Source of the DNA: Notospermus geniculatus
Taxonomy: Eukaryota > Nemertea > Pilidiophora > Heteronemertea > Lineidae
Assembly: GCA_002633025.1 (NCBI GenBank)
Contig: NMRB01001440.1
Location: 81,638 to 145,637, forward strand
DNA length: 64,000 nt
Reading direction: 5' to 3'
Positions 11,222 through 22,635 of this stretch are shown in pieces. A model generated the notes under the pieces. It was not told the origin of the DNA. It saw only the letters and a list, made by a program, of their open reading frames with translations, and made no database searches. How positions within the stretch are numbered: the stretch's first letter is position 1; every line of letters begins with the position of its first letter. The translations under genes were made by a program, and so were the position numbers.

Positions 11222-11434
11222 GAAGGAAGTCAATTTCCAGAATCTTAGCAAATTTTCGACCCCAACCGGGGTCTTCTTCAGGCTGGCACTTTCAAGTCGA
11301 GCTACCAGAAGTGTAGCTCGACTTGAAAGTGCCAGCCTGAAGAAGGGTTGGGGTCGAAAATTTGCTAAGATTCTGGAAATTGACTTACTGTTTATCATCA
11401 TTTTGTGTGTCAATTTTTGTGCTTTCTCTTTCCT
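11222..11434. mobile_element. Foldback element, copy 7
   Basis: TSD TGTGAAAGGCAA at 11210-11221 and 11435-11446. Left end truncated, right tail full. The stem tip CAAGTCGAGCTA closes a loop CCAGAAGTG. The right-arm mini-hairpin has lost several bases. Confidence 0.85.
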
Positions 11435-11945
11435 TGTGAAAGGCAATTAGAGTCCGTTTACTAGATCATTTTAATTCCAAAGTCACTCTTTGCAAAACCG
11501 AGAGTCCAATGCACACAGCGAATAAGACCTCACAGAGAAAAAAGCCAGTTTTCATATTTTCTAGTATCACAGTCAGAACTGAGCAATTTCCTTTCCTTTA
11601 GATTTGAATTAAGCTAAGTCCTGGCGTTATTTGTGCGCTGAAAATCCTCACCAACAAACAAACGTGACAGAACGATTGTTAATTTCCTGATGGACTGTGG
11701 GAATCATCAAAAAAATAAAGAAATAAGGAAATGAAACGTAGCCGTTTCTCGACGTAAATCATTCTGGCTGCACATCACGTCGTCCTTGATTATGATAGGA
11801 CCTTTCTTCAACAGAATGTCTAGGTTTCCAACATTTTCCCTCCCAAGCAGAGTCGCTGGTTACGGTTTTCAGGGTCTACTCCGTCCACGTTGTCATTGGG
11901 AAAGGTCCAAGTTCGAAGCAGAAACACAACTTCCTCAGCGGTATA

Positions 11946-12460
11946 CAGTAGTGTGCAAAGATATTAGAACACTTGCCATGAACTGGAAAACGAAGTATTA
12001 TTTGAATGAAATGACCCCAATGTAGCCATGAAACCATCGTTTCTTTCATTAAAAGGAACCTTCAACCATACTGATATTGCATAATGAATGTTTCAGAGAC
12101 ACCTGCATGATACCTTTGTCAATTTCTTGGGAACACACTGGAAATGTTCAATAACTCTAAGGAACCTCTCTGGAATGAGCTTCCGAGAGCGTGGAATAAC
12201 ACTGGGGTTGAAACTCTTAGAAAATACATAGACACAATGCCAGAAAGATGCGCTGCTGTGACTGCTGCCAAGGGGGGGGGGGCATACTAAATATTAGAGT
12301 AAAATGCAAAAAAAGGACTGGATTGATAAATTCGTAGGTGAAAGAATCTCAGTACCTTTGCCTTTACCTTTTGCAATGGCAGGAAAGTGAAATCCAGGCT
12401 CTGGGACCAAATAAAACATCAGTTTCTTAAGCTTTGCCATGTGTTCTAATATTTTTGGTA
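11946..12460. mobile_element. Possible diverged mariner-like TIR pair
   Basis: AGATATTAGAACACTTGCCA near 11970 and an inverted TGCCATGTGTTCTAATATTT near 12440 suggest decayed ends. The interior contains a possible LINE C-terminal remnant at 12148-12275. Confidence 0.35.
12148..12275 (+). pseudogene. Possible LINE reverse-transcriptase C-terminal remnant
   Basis: One frame reads EPLWNELPRAWNNTGVETL, similar in pattern to the LWN(x)LP...S(x)xxFK tail of non-LTR RT proteins. Short and uncertain. Confidence 0.3.
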
Positions 12461-12641
12461 AAATGACCGGTTTCGAAATTTTTCCCAAATAAACCGATCC
12501 GAAAAGAGTTTGAGATAAATGAAATCTGTTAGCTTGTTACCACTCAAGAACCAAAAATATTCTGGCACCAAAATTTCATGATTTCTGTAATCCTTACACC
12601 CGGCAAATTATGTTTTTGAAGGTTCGGTGTCCAAGAATGAT

Positions 12642-13042
12642 TAGTGAGGTTTCGCAAATCTGACGAAACACGAAATACGAAATACAACTTCATTTCCAAG
12701 CCTAATGTATTTCTGGAAATGGTTGGTACCACAAATGTGCCTGCTGCCAATGCGTCTTTTAGCATATCATGTAAGACCGAGAGAGTTACGGTGCATCTTA
12801 AATTTTTAAATTTCCACTTCGTAACTACGAAGTGGAAACGAAAGATAAATTTCAAAGTACAATATGCACTGTAACTCTATCGGTCTTACGTCATACGCTA
12901 AAAGATACTCTTGCAGCAGGGGATATCTATGGTACCAACCATCTCCTGAAATACAAATGTACATTAGATTACGGAAATGCAGAAATGAATCCAATTTCGT
13001 CTTTCTACTTTGCGTTTCGTCAGGTTTGCGAAACCTCACTAT
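12642..13042. mobile_element. Palindromic MITE family H, copy 2
   Basis: Ends TAGTGAGGTTTCGCAAA / TTTGCGAAACCTCACTA, with arms including GATGGTTGGTACCA. Better preserved than copy 1 at 3005-3364. Confidence 0.75.
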
Positions 13043-13109
13043 TGTACCAATACGCCTAAATACTTAAAATTCTGCTTGAATACGTTCATATTTGTCGTTT
13101 TTCTTCCAA

Positions 13110-13366
13110 GGGAGTAAAAAATGAAAGTGGAAAATAAGAAGTGGGAAATTTTGGCATTTTGCACGAATTTTTCAATTTCTCAAATTCGGAGAAATTTTTT
13201 CCCATTTTGAGAAATATCGCCCGAAAAATCAGACAAAATGTCATGCCATTTTAGGAAAATGTCTCTAAATGGGAAAATTTTTTCTCCGAATTTGAGAAAT
13301 TGAAAAATTCGCTCAAAATCCCAAAATTTCCCACTTTTTATTTTCCACTTTTATTTCTTACTCCCT
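13110..13366. mobile_element. Palindromic MITE family G, copy 2
   Basis: Ends GGGAGTAAAAAATGAAAGTG and complement; the arms match 4841-5102. The stretch 13367-14004 shows no gene or repeat that I recognise. Confidence 0.8.
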
Positions 13367-14004
13367 TTTCTGCAGTTGTATCAATTAGGGGGTTAATTGT
13401 TTCTCGTGTTTGCCTGTAATTATTGTCAATCATCATTTCTCAATTATTAATATTCACAACCCATCACGTCGTTTCAAGTCATGCAAGCAAATTATTATTA
13501 GTAATTCGACTCCCAGAACTAACTTCAATGCTGAACCCAACGCACTCCCACTCCATAGAAGACACCCCGATGATCCGGTATCCAATATGATTAAACGTTT
13601 TCTGATGCGACGTGATTAATTATAACGGAAGAGACATTATTTGGTGCTTGGGATGATGAGGAAAGCAGTCGAAATTATTGCATGGAAACGTAGGATGGTT
13701 GTTCTGAGTTCGACCGTAAAGAAGGGAATCGCTTACTGCAAATTTACTGTTGCTGGTAATTTTCCCACGAAAAGCATTTAAGGAATAGGAATTTCGAAGT
13801 AGATAAAGGGCTCCCGGTGGATCGACAGCAAAAAGTCCCGTTTACATCACAGCTGACATAACGTGCTTCAAATAATGGGTCGTACATGCATGAATAAAAG
13901 ACTAGTACATGTATAAATACTTTTACTTGATTCTGCAATACAAATCCATTTGGCTGAGCTGTATAAGTCTGGGCCTACATTCATAAAACCTTGATCGGCT
14001 TAGG

Positions 14005-14180
14005 GCTGATTTAATAGACGTTTGCTAAGCTAACCATTGGTTCCACCAAAACTAGATAGGCGTGCGAAAAATGTACAACAAAAGTTTTCACCAAAAAGCC
14101 CCGTTTTCTAAGCTATCCATCCAAACAGGGCTTTTTGGTGAAAATTTAGTTGTTCACTTTTCGCATGCCTATCCGAATGA
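14005..14180. mobile_element. Palindromic MITE family F, copy 2 (right end truncated)
   Basis: Contains CTGATTTAATAGACGTTTGC and inverted TTTTCACCAAAAAGCCC arms. It lacks the family E insertion of copy 1. The right terminus stops after CGCATGCCTATC. Confidence 0.7.
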
Positions 14181-14222
14181 TGACGAGGAATCAGCCTTAT
14201 GACTACTAGCATCAAGACTGTG

Positions 14223-14465
14223 AAAATTCACAAGGCGCTCACATATTTTTTGTCTACAATTAAGTATAAAAATTCGCAAGGCTCACTCACATATTTTTGT
14301 CTACAATTAAGTATCAAAATTCACAAGGCTCACTCACTCACATATTTCTTGTCTACAATTAAGTATCAAAATTCACAAGGCTCACTCACATATTTTTTGT
14401 CTACAATTAAGTATCAAAATTCACAAGGCTCACTCACATAATTTATTGTCTACAATTAAGTATCA
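14223..14465 (+). repeat. 48-bp tandem repeat, about 5 units
   Basis: Unit starts TATTTTTTGTCTACAATTAA and includes AAATTCACAAGGCTCACTCA. 48 is a multiple of 3, so the repeat stays open in one frame (STIKYQNSQGSLTYFL), but there is no sign of a gene. Confidence 0.85.
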
Positions 14466-14953
14466 ATGATAGGGTTCTCTTTTGAAAGAGTATAAAAAGT
14501 CGAGGCTGTTGTTCTGCAAACGAAAGTTCATGTCTTACGAACGAAGGACAATCTCTGAAATTCTGCCAATATAACCCAACTCTATTATTTTTCAAATTTG
14601 TGCATCTCCTCTATCTTTCAAAAGTTGAACGCCATAGATATCGTCATCTGGGGCAGAATAAACGTTTTGAAAAGTACCCTATGGAACGAAACGAAATTAA
14701 AAATGTAACAAGAACAATGAATCAGCAATCAGAGAACGATACATCACATAAAAAAACTATACATGTATTTTTGTCAATATGTAACATTTATTAGATGATG
14801 AAAATCTGGGAACACCATGCGACAATTTTGGATGCAAATTCCCCACAATTTCTTTTAAATTGAGAATGTGCCATGTTGGACGCTTTGTCAGAAAAATATA
14901 TTCCTTTACAAGCGCAATATATTTGTTTGCCAAAATGTAACATTTGTCATGCA

Positions 14954-15016
14954 GACTGTGGAAGTCTTAGCAACGGCGTATAAAATTTATACGCCGTTGC
15001 TAAGACTTCCACAGTC
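14954..15016. repeat. Perfect 31-bp inverted repeat (hairpin)
   Basis: Two perfectly complementary 31-base arms with a single-base spacer; the left arm starts GACTGTGGAAGTCTTAGCAA. Lies about 7 kb upstream of the Hox start. Could be a young MITE core, cruciform or hairpin-RNA source. The flanking 14466-14953 and 15017-15569 have no recognised gene. Confidence 0.85.
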
Positions 15017-15569
15017 TTAGCATCATTTAATGATGTAATAATTTATTACAACCATATTAATAATTTCGTTTTGTAAGTACATGTATGTAGTACCATATTG
15101 GAGATTTTTTTTTTTGGAAGGCTGCAACATTTGCAAATAATTACCTTCACACGAATAAAATTATTGATTTGCACTAGTTACCCCACTAAAAATTAAAAAG
15201 TGGGTGAAATGCATGAATAGTGTTTGGGGATAAATAATATTTCTGATTTTTCATTCTATATTGTTCAGTTATTGTTTTCTAGTTAGATAAATCAAGCAAA
15301 TGCATGCAACTGCATGTTGCTTGACTGATCAAGAGAAAAGTACGTGTTTTTAATTGGCAATTTTTCATATCATTTCGGTATATTGTACAAGTTTATTCTT
15401 TTCCCTGATCAACAAATTATATTTAGAATTAGACAAATCCATGCAACTATCGTGTGACTGATCAATAGGCTTAACGATGTAATTTTCTATTCTTGGCAAC
15501 ATCTATATTGATTAATTTCTTCATTCAATTTTACAAAAAATATTTCTGGTTCTTAAAAATGGCAGGGTA

Positions 15570-15850
15570 CACTATTAAAAAAAACAGAAGATTCTACAGA
15601 ATACTCTGTGCAGCAGAGTTTCAAGCACTTTCTGTAAATTTACAGAAAGGATTCAGGGTCAAAGGAATATTATGTCATTGCCCATGACCCTTTGTTTGGA
15701 AGGTCCTTCCTAGGTATAACATAAAACGCAGGTCATTGGTTCAGATGCAATGCCTTTAACTAAAAAAACGGCTCCTGTAATTTCACAGAAAGTGCTTGAA
15801 ACTCTGCTGCCAGAAAATTCTGTTAAATTCTTCTGTCTTTTCTAACAGTG
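15570..15850. mobile_element. MITE family D, copy 2 (best copy)
   Basis: Ends CACTATTAAAAAAAACAGAA and TCTAACAGTG. Inner arms share GAGTTTCAAGCACTTTCTGT in inverted orientation around ATTGCCCATGACCC. Confidence 0.75.
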
Positions 15851-16139
15851 TAACAGTGTATATTATATTTAACAGTGTATATATCTAACAGTGTATTTAG
15901 TAAGTAATATATTCGAACCTAGGCAATAATCCTTTGTTTTCTCATTGGCCTGTTTTTCTTTAACTTCTCACAAAAGTTCAATTAATCTTGATAATGAATT
16001 GCCAAACCCACAAAATCTTGATAATTGCCCAACCCACAAAGATAAAATCAATTATTGATCAGGAATTCCTCCTTTAATGGTTTTTTTGCTCGATCGATAA
16101 AAAAATTATGAGCAACAAGGGATCGTGTAGACGAGGATT

Positions 16140-16395
16140 AGGCCTATATTCACCCCCTACAAGTAGCACCTGGTCTCTGGAACGCCTTTCCTACCCATGT
16201 TAAATCAAGTCCGTCCCTGGGCATTTTTAAAAAGCGTTTGAAAACGCGTCTTTTTAGAAATTATTATTTCAAATCTTAAATTATTTATTGCAACGTTTTA
16301 CTATTTTGTCTTTCATTTTATGTAAAGCGCCTTAGAGCGATTTTATATTGATTAAGGCGCTATATAAATTTTGTAAAATAATAATAATAATATTG
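16140..16395 (+). mobile_element. LINE 3' end (L2/CR1-like)
   Basis: An open frame at 16166-16279 reads GLWNAFPTHVKSSPSLGIFK then KRLKTRLF and a stop, the typical C-terminus of L2/CR1-type reverse transcriptase ORFs. The 3' UTR has AAGCGCCTTAGAGCG and AAGGCGCTATATAAATTTTG and ends in an (ATA)n tail. 5'-truncated, as usual for LINEs. The exact clade is inference. Confidence 0.75.
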
Positions 16396-17318
16396 CAAAA
16401 AAGGCAAAGCAGAACGAGGGATGAATTGTTGTAATCCATGCCAATCTTAAGCCGCCCATCGTTCAATACTATTGCACAATATGAGGACCAAAATGGGCAA
16501 TATTATTGCCAATCTTTCTTCCACCCATCACGCCAGAAACACATGCCCCCTATTTTGGGCTCCATATTGCGCAATAATATTGATCGTGTATGGACCGCTT
16601 TAGACAGCATCATCAGTATGCCAATGTGATACATCTAGAAGAATGCCAGAAATGCCTTTTAGAACTGTCGCCAATAATTCCTAATACATTACATTCTTAA
16701 TAAGTAATTGGTTGGCATTTCCCGATCGAAAAAGGGCCTACGTCAAGGGACTGTTGAAATACATCTAGCTGAATAACCAGAAGATCTATTCAGCTCATCA
16801 GCAATAGCTTGGGACGAGGTTGAATGGCCGCCATGTTTGCTATTCAAGACATCTGCTCACGGTCACTAGTGCAAATGGTTTTTATTTATACGTATTTAAT
16901 TTTATACATGTAGAAAAGTAACAGGTGTAAGAGCAATACATTGTTACTCTTTTCAGATAAAGCTATTTATTTTTTGATTGTTAGTATCGAAGTTAATGCT
17001 TCTCTCGTACTTTTAATCACCAGGGGAGTTGAACTTTAGTGAAAAGTGTAACAATTTCCACTCTCAATTCCTATATATCATGGAGACAACAGAATTCGGA
17101 ACATTCATTTATGATATTACAATACCAAATCAATATAAATTATCGATAACCAGGATGAAATATTATCGGACGGTGTACCGTGCCTCCTGATACAACTAAG
17201 GCAACAAAGGCCTAGAATGTCGAGCAAAAGGTCTTTCGGTGCATGGATAAAAGTCGATATGTCCCGTTTACATCACAGCTTACACTTAAGGTTCTTCAAA
17301 TGCTGTTACATGTCTACC
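16396..17318. other. No recognisable feature
   Basis: Mostly low-copy AT-rich sequence upstream of the Hox gene. A candidate conserved non-coding island, but nothing can be named. Confidence 0.4.
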
Positions 17319-17319
17319 C

Positions 17320-17630
17320 AAAAAGGCAGAAACTAGTAACTCACTTTTTCTTCAAAATTGAGATAGGTACAGTTTTGGAGTTACTAGGTTGTGGGCTTCA
17401 TGTTACTGCATTAGATTTGGTGAAATATTCCATGGGTCTGTTTTTTTCTCATGGCAAAACCTGGTAACTTTCCACCCAGTGCAAGTCCTAAAAAGGCAAA
17501 ACCGAGCAACTCAATAGTTACTATGAGCTGGAAGCACAAGCTTAATCCTTTGCACTTTCACATTTTCTTGTTTTTCTCAAAAGTAGCAAAAAGTGAGTTA
17601 CTAGGTCCTGCCTTTTTGTGTATGATGTAC
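17320..17630. mobile_element. TIR element
   Basis: AAAAGGCAGAAACTAGTAAC near 17321 and an inverted GTTACTAGGTCCTGCCTTTT ending near 17617; the arms also share CTCACTTTTT. No coding content. Confidence 0.55.
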
Positions 17631-18142
17631 TACTGGACAAGGCTCCAATGGAACACTTTTAGTCAGATGATGATGGTGACAATTGCTTGCATTTGTAGAA
17701 CATTCTTTTGGGTGTAGCGAACATGAATTCTCACCTTGATCAGCACTATTAAAATGCAACGAAAACATTCAATCTGGCATAATGTAAATCCCACCTCAAC
17801 CATGAAGACATGGCATGTGTTCACCCCTTCTCACCAAAATATTTTACCACAATTTACCATTACTACATGTATATCCATCACTATTTACTGATATTTCTTT
17901 GATGAACATAATCTGTACAATTCTTATATCTTGTCTACAATTCTTATATCTTGTCTATGTTTTAAGCACTGAGGTTTCCCCTCTCAGACACACCTCTGAG
18001 GAAGAATAGCCTAACTGGATCCTACTTCCTCATCGTGTACTGAGTAAATCCCTATTAAAATCCCTCAGAAAGGAATAAAAGTAACCTCGGACCGTATAAA
18101 ATCCAATGGTTCTGAAAGTATTGTGTTTTAACGATTCTTTAG

Positions 18143-18752
18143 TAGTTTTTAGGGATATTGTGCAGAAATCACTGCTGTTCACAAAGCTTACTCCATTCCT
18201 TAGACATTTTGAAGAGTGCGAAACTATCCTTCAATAAAGTGTGATGAAATTTGGCAGTCAATCCAAGGCAAGACAATGGGTCATATGAATAAAGACAAGC
18301 AAATGCTTTTTCTTCAGATTTGTACAGCATTGCATAGTGCATTTGTATTGCAAAATTCAAGTAAAAGCATTTGCTAGTCTTTATTCATATGACCCATTGA
18401 TGATATAGACATGATAGAAGTCGATTTTACAAGTTTTAAGAATGGCACCTTGCATCAGTCGTCAGCCTTGTGGTTTAGGGAAGCAGTTTAAGTGCCAGAG
18501 ATGCCTGAGTTTTTAGGGAAATTGTGCAGAAATCACTGCTATTCTCAAAGCTTACTCCATTCCTCAGACATTTTGAAGAGTGCAAACTATCCTTCAATAA
18601 AGTGTGATGAAATGATGAAATTTGGCAGTCAATCCAAGGCAAGACCTTTATGCTAAAGAAGTCGATTTTACTACAAGTTTTAAGAAGGGCGCCTGCATTA
18701 GTCTTCAGCCTTGTGGTTAGGGAAGCAGTTAATGTGCCAGTGATGCCTGAAG
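18143..18752 (+). repeat. Local tandem duplication with a MITE in the first copy
   Basis: Two diverged copies (about 18143-18508 and 18509-18752) share ATTGTGCAGAAATCACTGCT and GGCAGTCAATCCAAGGCAAG. The first contains family C MITE 18275-18399; the second is the empty site. Confidence 0.75.
18275..18399. mobile_element. Palindromic MITE family C, copy 1
   Basis: Ends CAATGGGTCATATGAATAAA / TTTATTCATATGACCCATTG. Inner arms have AGCAAATGCTTTT and its complement. Other copies: 23825-23927, 23968-24092, 29078-29182, 30380-30484. Confidence 0.8.
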
Positions 18753-18766
18753 AATATCAATTTGTA

Positions 18767-19552
18767 CACCGGTGGACAAAAATATTAGGACAGTGGCCAA
18801 TTTGAGGTTTGATGTAGGTTTCTGGCTGTTAATGAATGTAATGAACTCAACTTGTGTTCATATATTGTGGGAAGGGTCCTTCTTTCCTCTTGCTACAATT
18901 TCAGTGAATTACACCAGTGGCAATTATGCAATGAGGCTAATGACAATAAGGCAATTCTCGTCCTTGTTCATCAAAACCATTTGCAAGCAAATAGTCGTTT
19001 TTCTTCGTTCTTTTCTTCATTTTTTCTTAAGAATAAAGCTTTTAATTACTCATGGTTGGTGATACACTTGTGTTACTTGTGTAAGATAACATGTCTGACC
19101 AGTTACGTCATAACAAGACATGTGTTTAAATCACTTGAAATTAACAAGAGTCCACATTGGAAGTGCAGAAATGAAAGTTAAAAATGTGTTCTAGACTTTA
19201 TTCAAGCCAAAACATTTCATCTTCTTCTGATTCTTAAATCTTAGCAAATTTTCGACCCCAACCGGGGTCTTCTTCAGGCTGGCACTTTCAAGTCGAGCTA
19301 CCAGAAGTGTAATGACACTTCTGGTAGCTTCATTACACTTCTGGTAGTTCGACTTGAAAGTGCCAGCCTGAAGAAGACCCCGGTTGGGGTCGAAAATTTG
19401 CTAAGATTCTGGAAATTGACTTCCTGTTTATCATCATTTTGTGTGTCAATTTTTGTGCTTTCTCTTTCTTTGGTTCTTCTGATTCTTAACAGGCAGAAAC
19501 TTACATCAAACTTCAAACTGGCCACACTCCTAATATTTTTGTCCAACCGGTG
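18767..19552. mobile_element. Tc1/mariner-like non-autonomous element
   Basis: TIRs CACCGGTGGACAAAAATATT / AATATTTTTGTCCAACCGGT, flanked by TA at 18765-18766 and 19553-19554. No transposase frame. Foldback copy 8 is nested inside. Confidence 0.75.
19238..19473. mobile_element. Foldback element, copy 8
   Basis: TSD TTCTTCTGATTCTTAA (16 bp) at 19222-19237 and 19474-19489. Left end strongly truncated (starts ATCTTAGC); right tail full to CTTTCTTTGG. Tip CAAGTCGAGCTACCAGAAGT, with a partial second repeat of it in the loop. Confidence 0.9.
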
Positions 19553-20107
19553 TAGGTGAATGACCGAAATGTTTAATTGGCGTTCAAATCAGACAGCATT
19601 GTAGTCTTGATATTTTCAACAGAAGGAACTAGGTAACATCAACATTTGAAGATCAAAAATATGATTATTTCTGTACACTCTTCTCGTGTATGGATCGGAT
19701 CGATCGGGTGCAAAACGTGGCCTGAAGAATTCAATCGGTAGGTAAGTGGCAGAGATGTTTAATTGGGGTTCACGTCAAAAATTTGCAGTTCAGTCTAGGC
19801 TTGATATCAATATCATTTCCAACTGATGATCCACACGAGGACATCAAAATGTGAATGAATTTTCCATTTTTCTAATTGCATTTGAATGAATTAAATAGCA
19901 TTCAACATCATAAATATCCAGACGCCGCGTAGGTTGTAAAATGGAAATATCTTAAAGTCATCATCACTCTTTAATTTGGTTACAAATGAGTTAGTACTGA
20001 CATACGAGCTTTTTTACAGTTAACTGCCATACGGCAGAGTTCCATTTCCAATTGCTAAAGTAATTTAGAATATTTTGTATTCACAAACATCAGTCCATGT
20101 AGGAACT

Positions 20108-20314
20108 TAAGGCTTATGAAAATTGGCTCGGAATCTCGAATTTTTGACGCAAAAAATCTGACTAACTGCACACAAAATTAAGAAAATAAGGCTCGGAGGC
20201 CCTTCTGATGCTTCCCGAGGAGCCCCGAGCCTTATTTTCTCAATTTTGTGTGCAGTTAGTCAGATTTTTTTGCGTCAAAATTTCGAGATTTCGAGTCACT
20301 TTGCATAACCCTTA
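20108..20314. repeat. Long inverted repeat, arms about 90 bp
   Basis: Arms include CTGACTAACTGCACACAAAA and its complement, with CTCGG(A/G)G near the apex. Probably a palindromic MITE. The stretch 19555-20107 has no recognised feature. Confidence 0.75.
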
Positions 20315-22223
20315 GGTTTCTCGTTCGTCAACAAAAAATGTGTGCAGAAGACTCGAAGAAAACTCAGCCAGATATCAAACCATGAGAACGTTTGCAGAAG
20401 TATTATCACAGTTTAGTTTGAAAAATAACATTCGGTACGTCATTGCAATAGGTTAGGAAACGGACGAAATTTCATTCTCGGCTCTTCACGTCCGTCGCAT
20501 GGGACAGTAAGCCGTGGTGCCTTGTACCTTGTTTCTTTGCAAGGGCAAGTAAAAGACCCCATCCAAGTGAGGAACATGAGTAGCTTGAGATGGCCTCTTC
20601 CGTACTCATCAGGGCCAATAATGCTATGGCTTCGACCCTGACGGAAAAATGTAATACAAATACAAAAAAGGACGCGAACTGCTATATTCTGATGCAGGTT
20701 TTGCCAGGCATTTCAAAAACGCTGGTCAACAACTGACTGGAAATATGATGCACTAAAAAAGCAGTAAATGTGATAGAAATCCGTCAAAGAACATCAAAGG
20801 ACTTCCTACGAAAGAACTAAATATTCTAGAGTATACTTCTTCTAATCTGGAAAGGCTTGTTGATGAGGAAAGTGGCACTTAAACCAAGTTGATAGAGATT
20901 CCAAATGTTCCACGTATTTCTTGTTCCCAAGGACAAGTTCGTAGAATTCGATTGATATCCTGAAGTACATAGAGGTTGTTGATGACGAAAATTTCAATCC
21001 TACTCTCTGAAGAATTTGTTGGCAAAAGTATGTCGTTGGTTTATGAAAACATGACTTGTGTGGTTGGATTCCACTTTCCAAAATATCAGTCAATTCCGTC
21101 CATTGGGTTAATAGAAAAGTGCACATCAACTTTTCGACATCAGAGGGTCACTGTACTGTTGAATTTCTGCCTCCTTTGGCTGGCAATTTCAAGGTAAAAA
21201 TCACGAATTTATTCTCCAGGTGATAGAACAGGTGTAAGCGAAGGTGTTTCAACGGCACAAGGAGTATTCATATATCGAAAAATCCCACAAAAACATTCGA
21301 AATCCTCTATCAAATCGTTTGGGTGCAGAAAGAACTACAGACCTACTAAAAAACGGCAGTCTTTTTTCGGACATGGTAGACAATAAAATAGACACGGTTT
21401 ACAATAGCAACCTTATATTAACATTTACTAGAAAAAAAATGACATTGTGCTTTATGTAAGACAATTATGTTGACAATTTGCAATTAGCACCAACGGATAT
21501 TAAAATAGAATGAGTATCTAATAAGACATATTATGAGCCTCTTTGTTTATTGCTGTTTTTATGCTTTGTACTTTTAAAACTATAGTATTGTGTAAGATAT
21601 TACGTATAAGGTATAATGCATAATGTGTCTTTTATAAAAGGGTATGATGCAGACTGACCCGTGGATATTCTCCCAGCCAATTTTATTATTTTATTAGTCT
21701 GCCATCACGAACCCACGGTGAAGTAGGTTGAATCCCACATAGATTCCTCCGGCGGACATTTTGTTTTGTTGTTGGCCATTAATCTTCGTGTCAAGAAGGC
21801 GGAGCTGAGGAAAATATGTCGCGCAATGACTGCACTAGAAACTGTATTTATATCAGGGATACCTTAAAAAACACACAATTTTACATATCTTTATATTTTT
21901 GGTCATATCCATTTGAATTTTAATTCATCTCTATCTGTCATATCAGAAATTTCAATTTTCTGGGTAAGTTCTTGCATTCAAAACAAGGGACTATATTTTC
22001 CTGCGCAGTGTTACATTTTTGCATCTATGTGGCAATGTAAATGATGTTGTGTACTGTACACGCTATCATACTGAGGTCGGCATGGTTCACCTTAGTTTTA
22101 TGTCAGGAATTAACGACTCCAGTGTAATAAGACAATTATTTAGCTATCATATATATCATAAACTTTGGACTCGACTCGCGAGTCTGCTTTTTATAGTTAT
22201 TCTATAGTGTGGGATTTTTAGAA
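20315..22223 (+). other. Upstream flank of the Hox gene; promoter not located
   Basis: Mostly single-copy AT-rich sequence, with a SINE-like tail at about 20500-20640. A CCAAT followed by TTTTATTA-type sites lies around 21675-21705. No clear TATA/initiator pair can be assigned before the ATG at 22224. The 5' UTR and proximal promoter should lie here, but their limits cannot be read from sequence alone. Confidence 0.45.
20500..20640 (+). repeat. SINE-like tail fragment
   Basis: GCCGTGGT(G)CCTTGTACC and AAGTAAAAGACCCC recur at about 37075-37130 and 45035-45098, in the body of the S2 SINE. Confidence 0.45.
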
Positions 22224-22635
22224 ATGAATACGTATTTTTCGCCGAGTTTACAACTTCAACGAAATGGGGATTTACCAAACAGGCAAACGTATTACAGCGA
22301 AGCAAGCACTCTGCCACATGGGTATGGGATGGGAGATTCCTGCATCCCCAACCCCCTGAAGCTTCATCAGTTTTCGCAGGATGCAACCAACCTCAGCTAC
22401 ACCGTGATGCAGCCAAGAAGGGAGATGCAGAATTCGGTGAACCAGCAGTACCAGAATAATATGTACGGCTGTAATATAGACCAGAACGATACGAGTGATC
22501 TTATGAAACTGGCCGACTTGCAAGGACTTTCACAAGACTTAGTCGGCCCTCACAGCGCTGAAAAACCGGACCAAGGGTTCCCAACCCCGAATGGAGCTAC
22601 CCCAGCACACCTCTACCCCTGGATGTCCATTGTCG
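22224..22635 (+). CDS. Hox: Hox gene, exon 1 (N-terminal region and YPWM hexapeptide)
   Basis: Encodes residues 1-137 plus the first base of codon 138. The start is the ATG at 22224; an in-frame stop lies at 22194-22196 with no ATG between. The N-terminus MNTYFSPS resembles the SSYF-type start of Hox proteins. A YPWM hexapeptide, the PBC/Exd-contacting motif of anterior and central Hox proteins, is at residues 131-134 (22614-22625), near the exon end as is usual for Hox genes. The donor is TCG|GTAGGT at 22636; it leaves one base, which fits the two bases before the first full codon of exon 2, so the intron is phase 1 and the joined codon is Gly. The rest of the exon is low-complexity, Asn/Gln/Pro-rich Hox N-terminal sequence without other domains. 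Product: sequence-specific nuclear transcription factor. Exon pairing is inferred from phase, motif order and the lack of another candidate; no transcript was seen. Confidence 0.95.

Noticed and set aside
14223-14465. CRISPR-like array
   Set aside because: Units are contiguous with no unique spacers, and the DNA is animal nuclear.
18772-19181. Open frames starting MDKNIRTVANLRFD
   Set aside because: The start is the terminal inverted repeat of a mariner-like element; the same words recur inverted at its other end.
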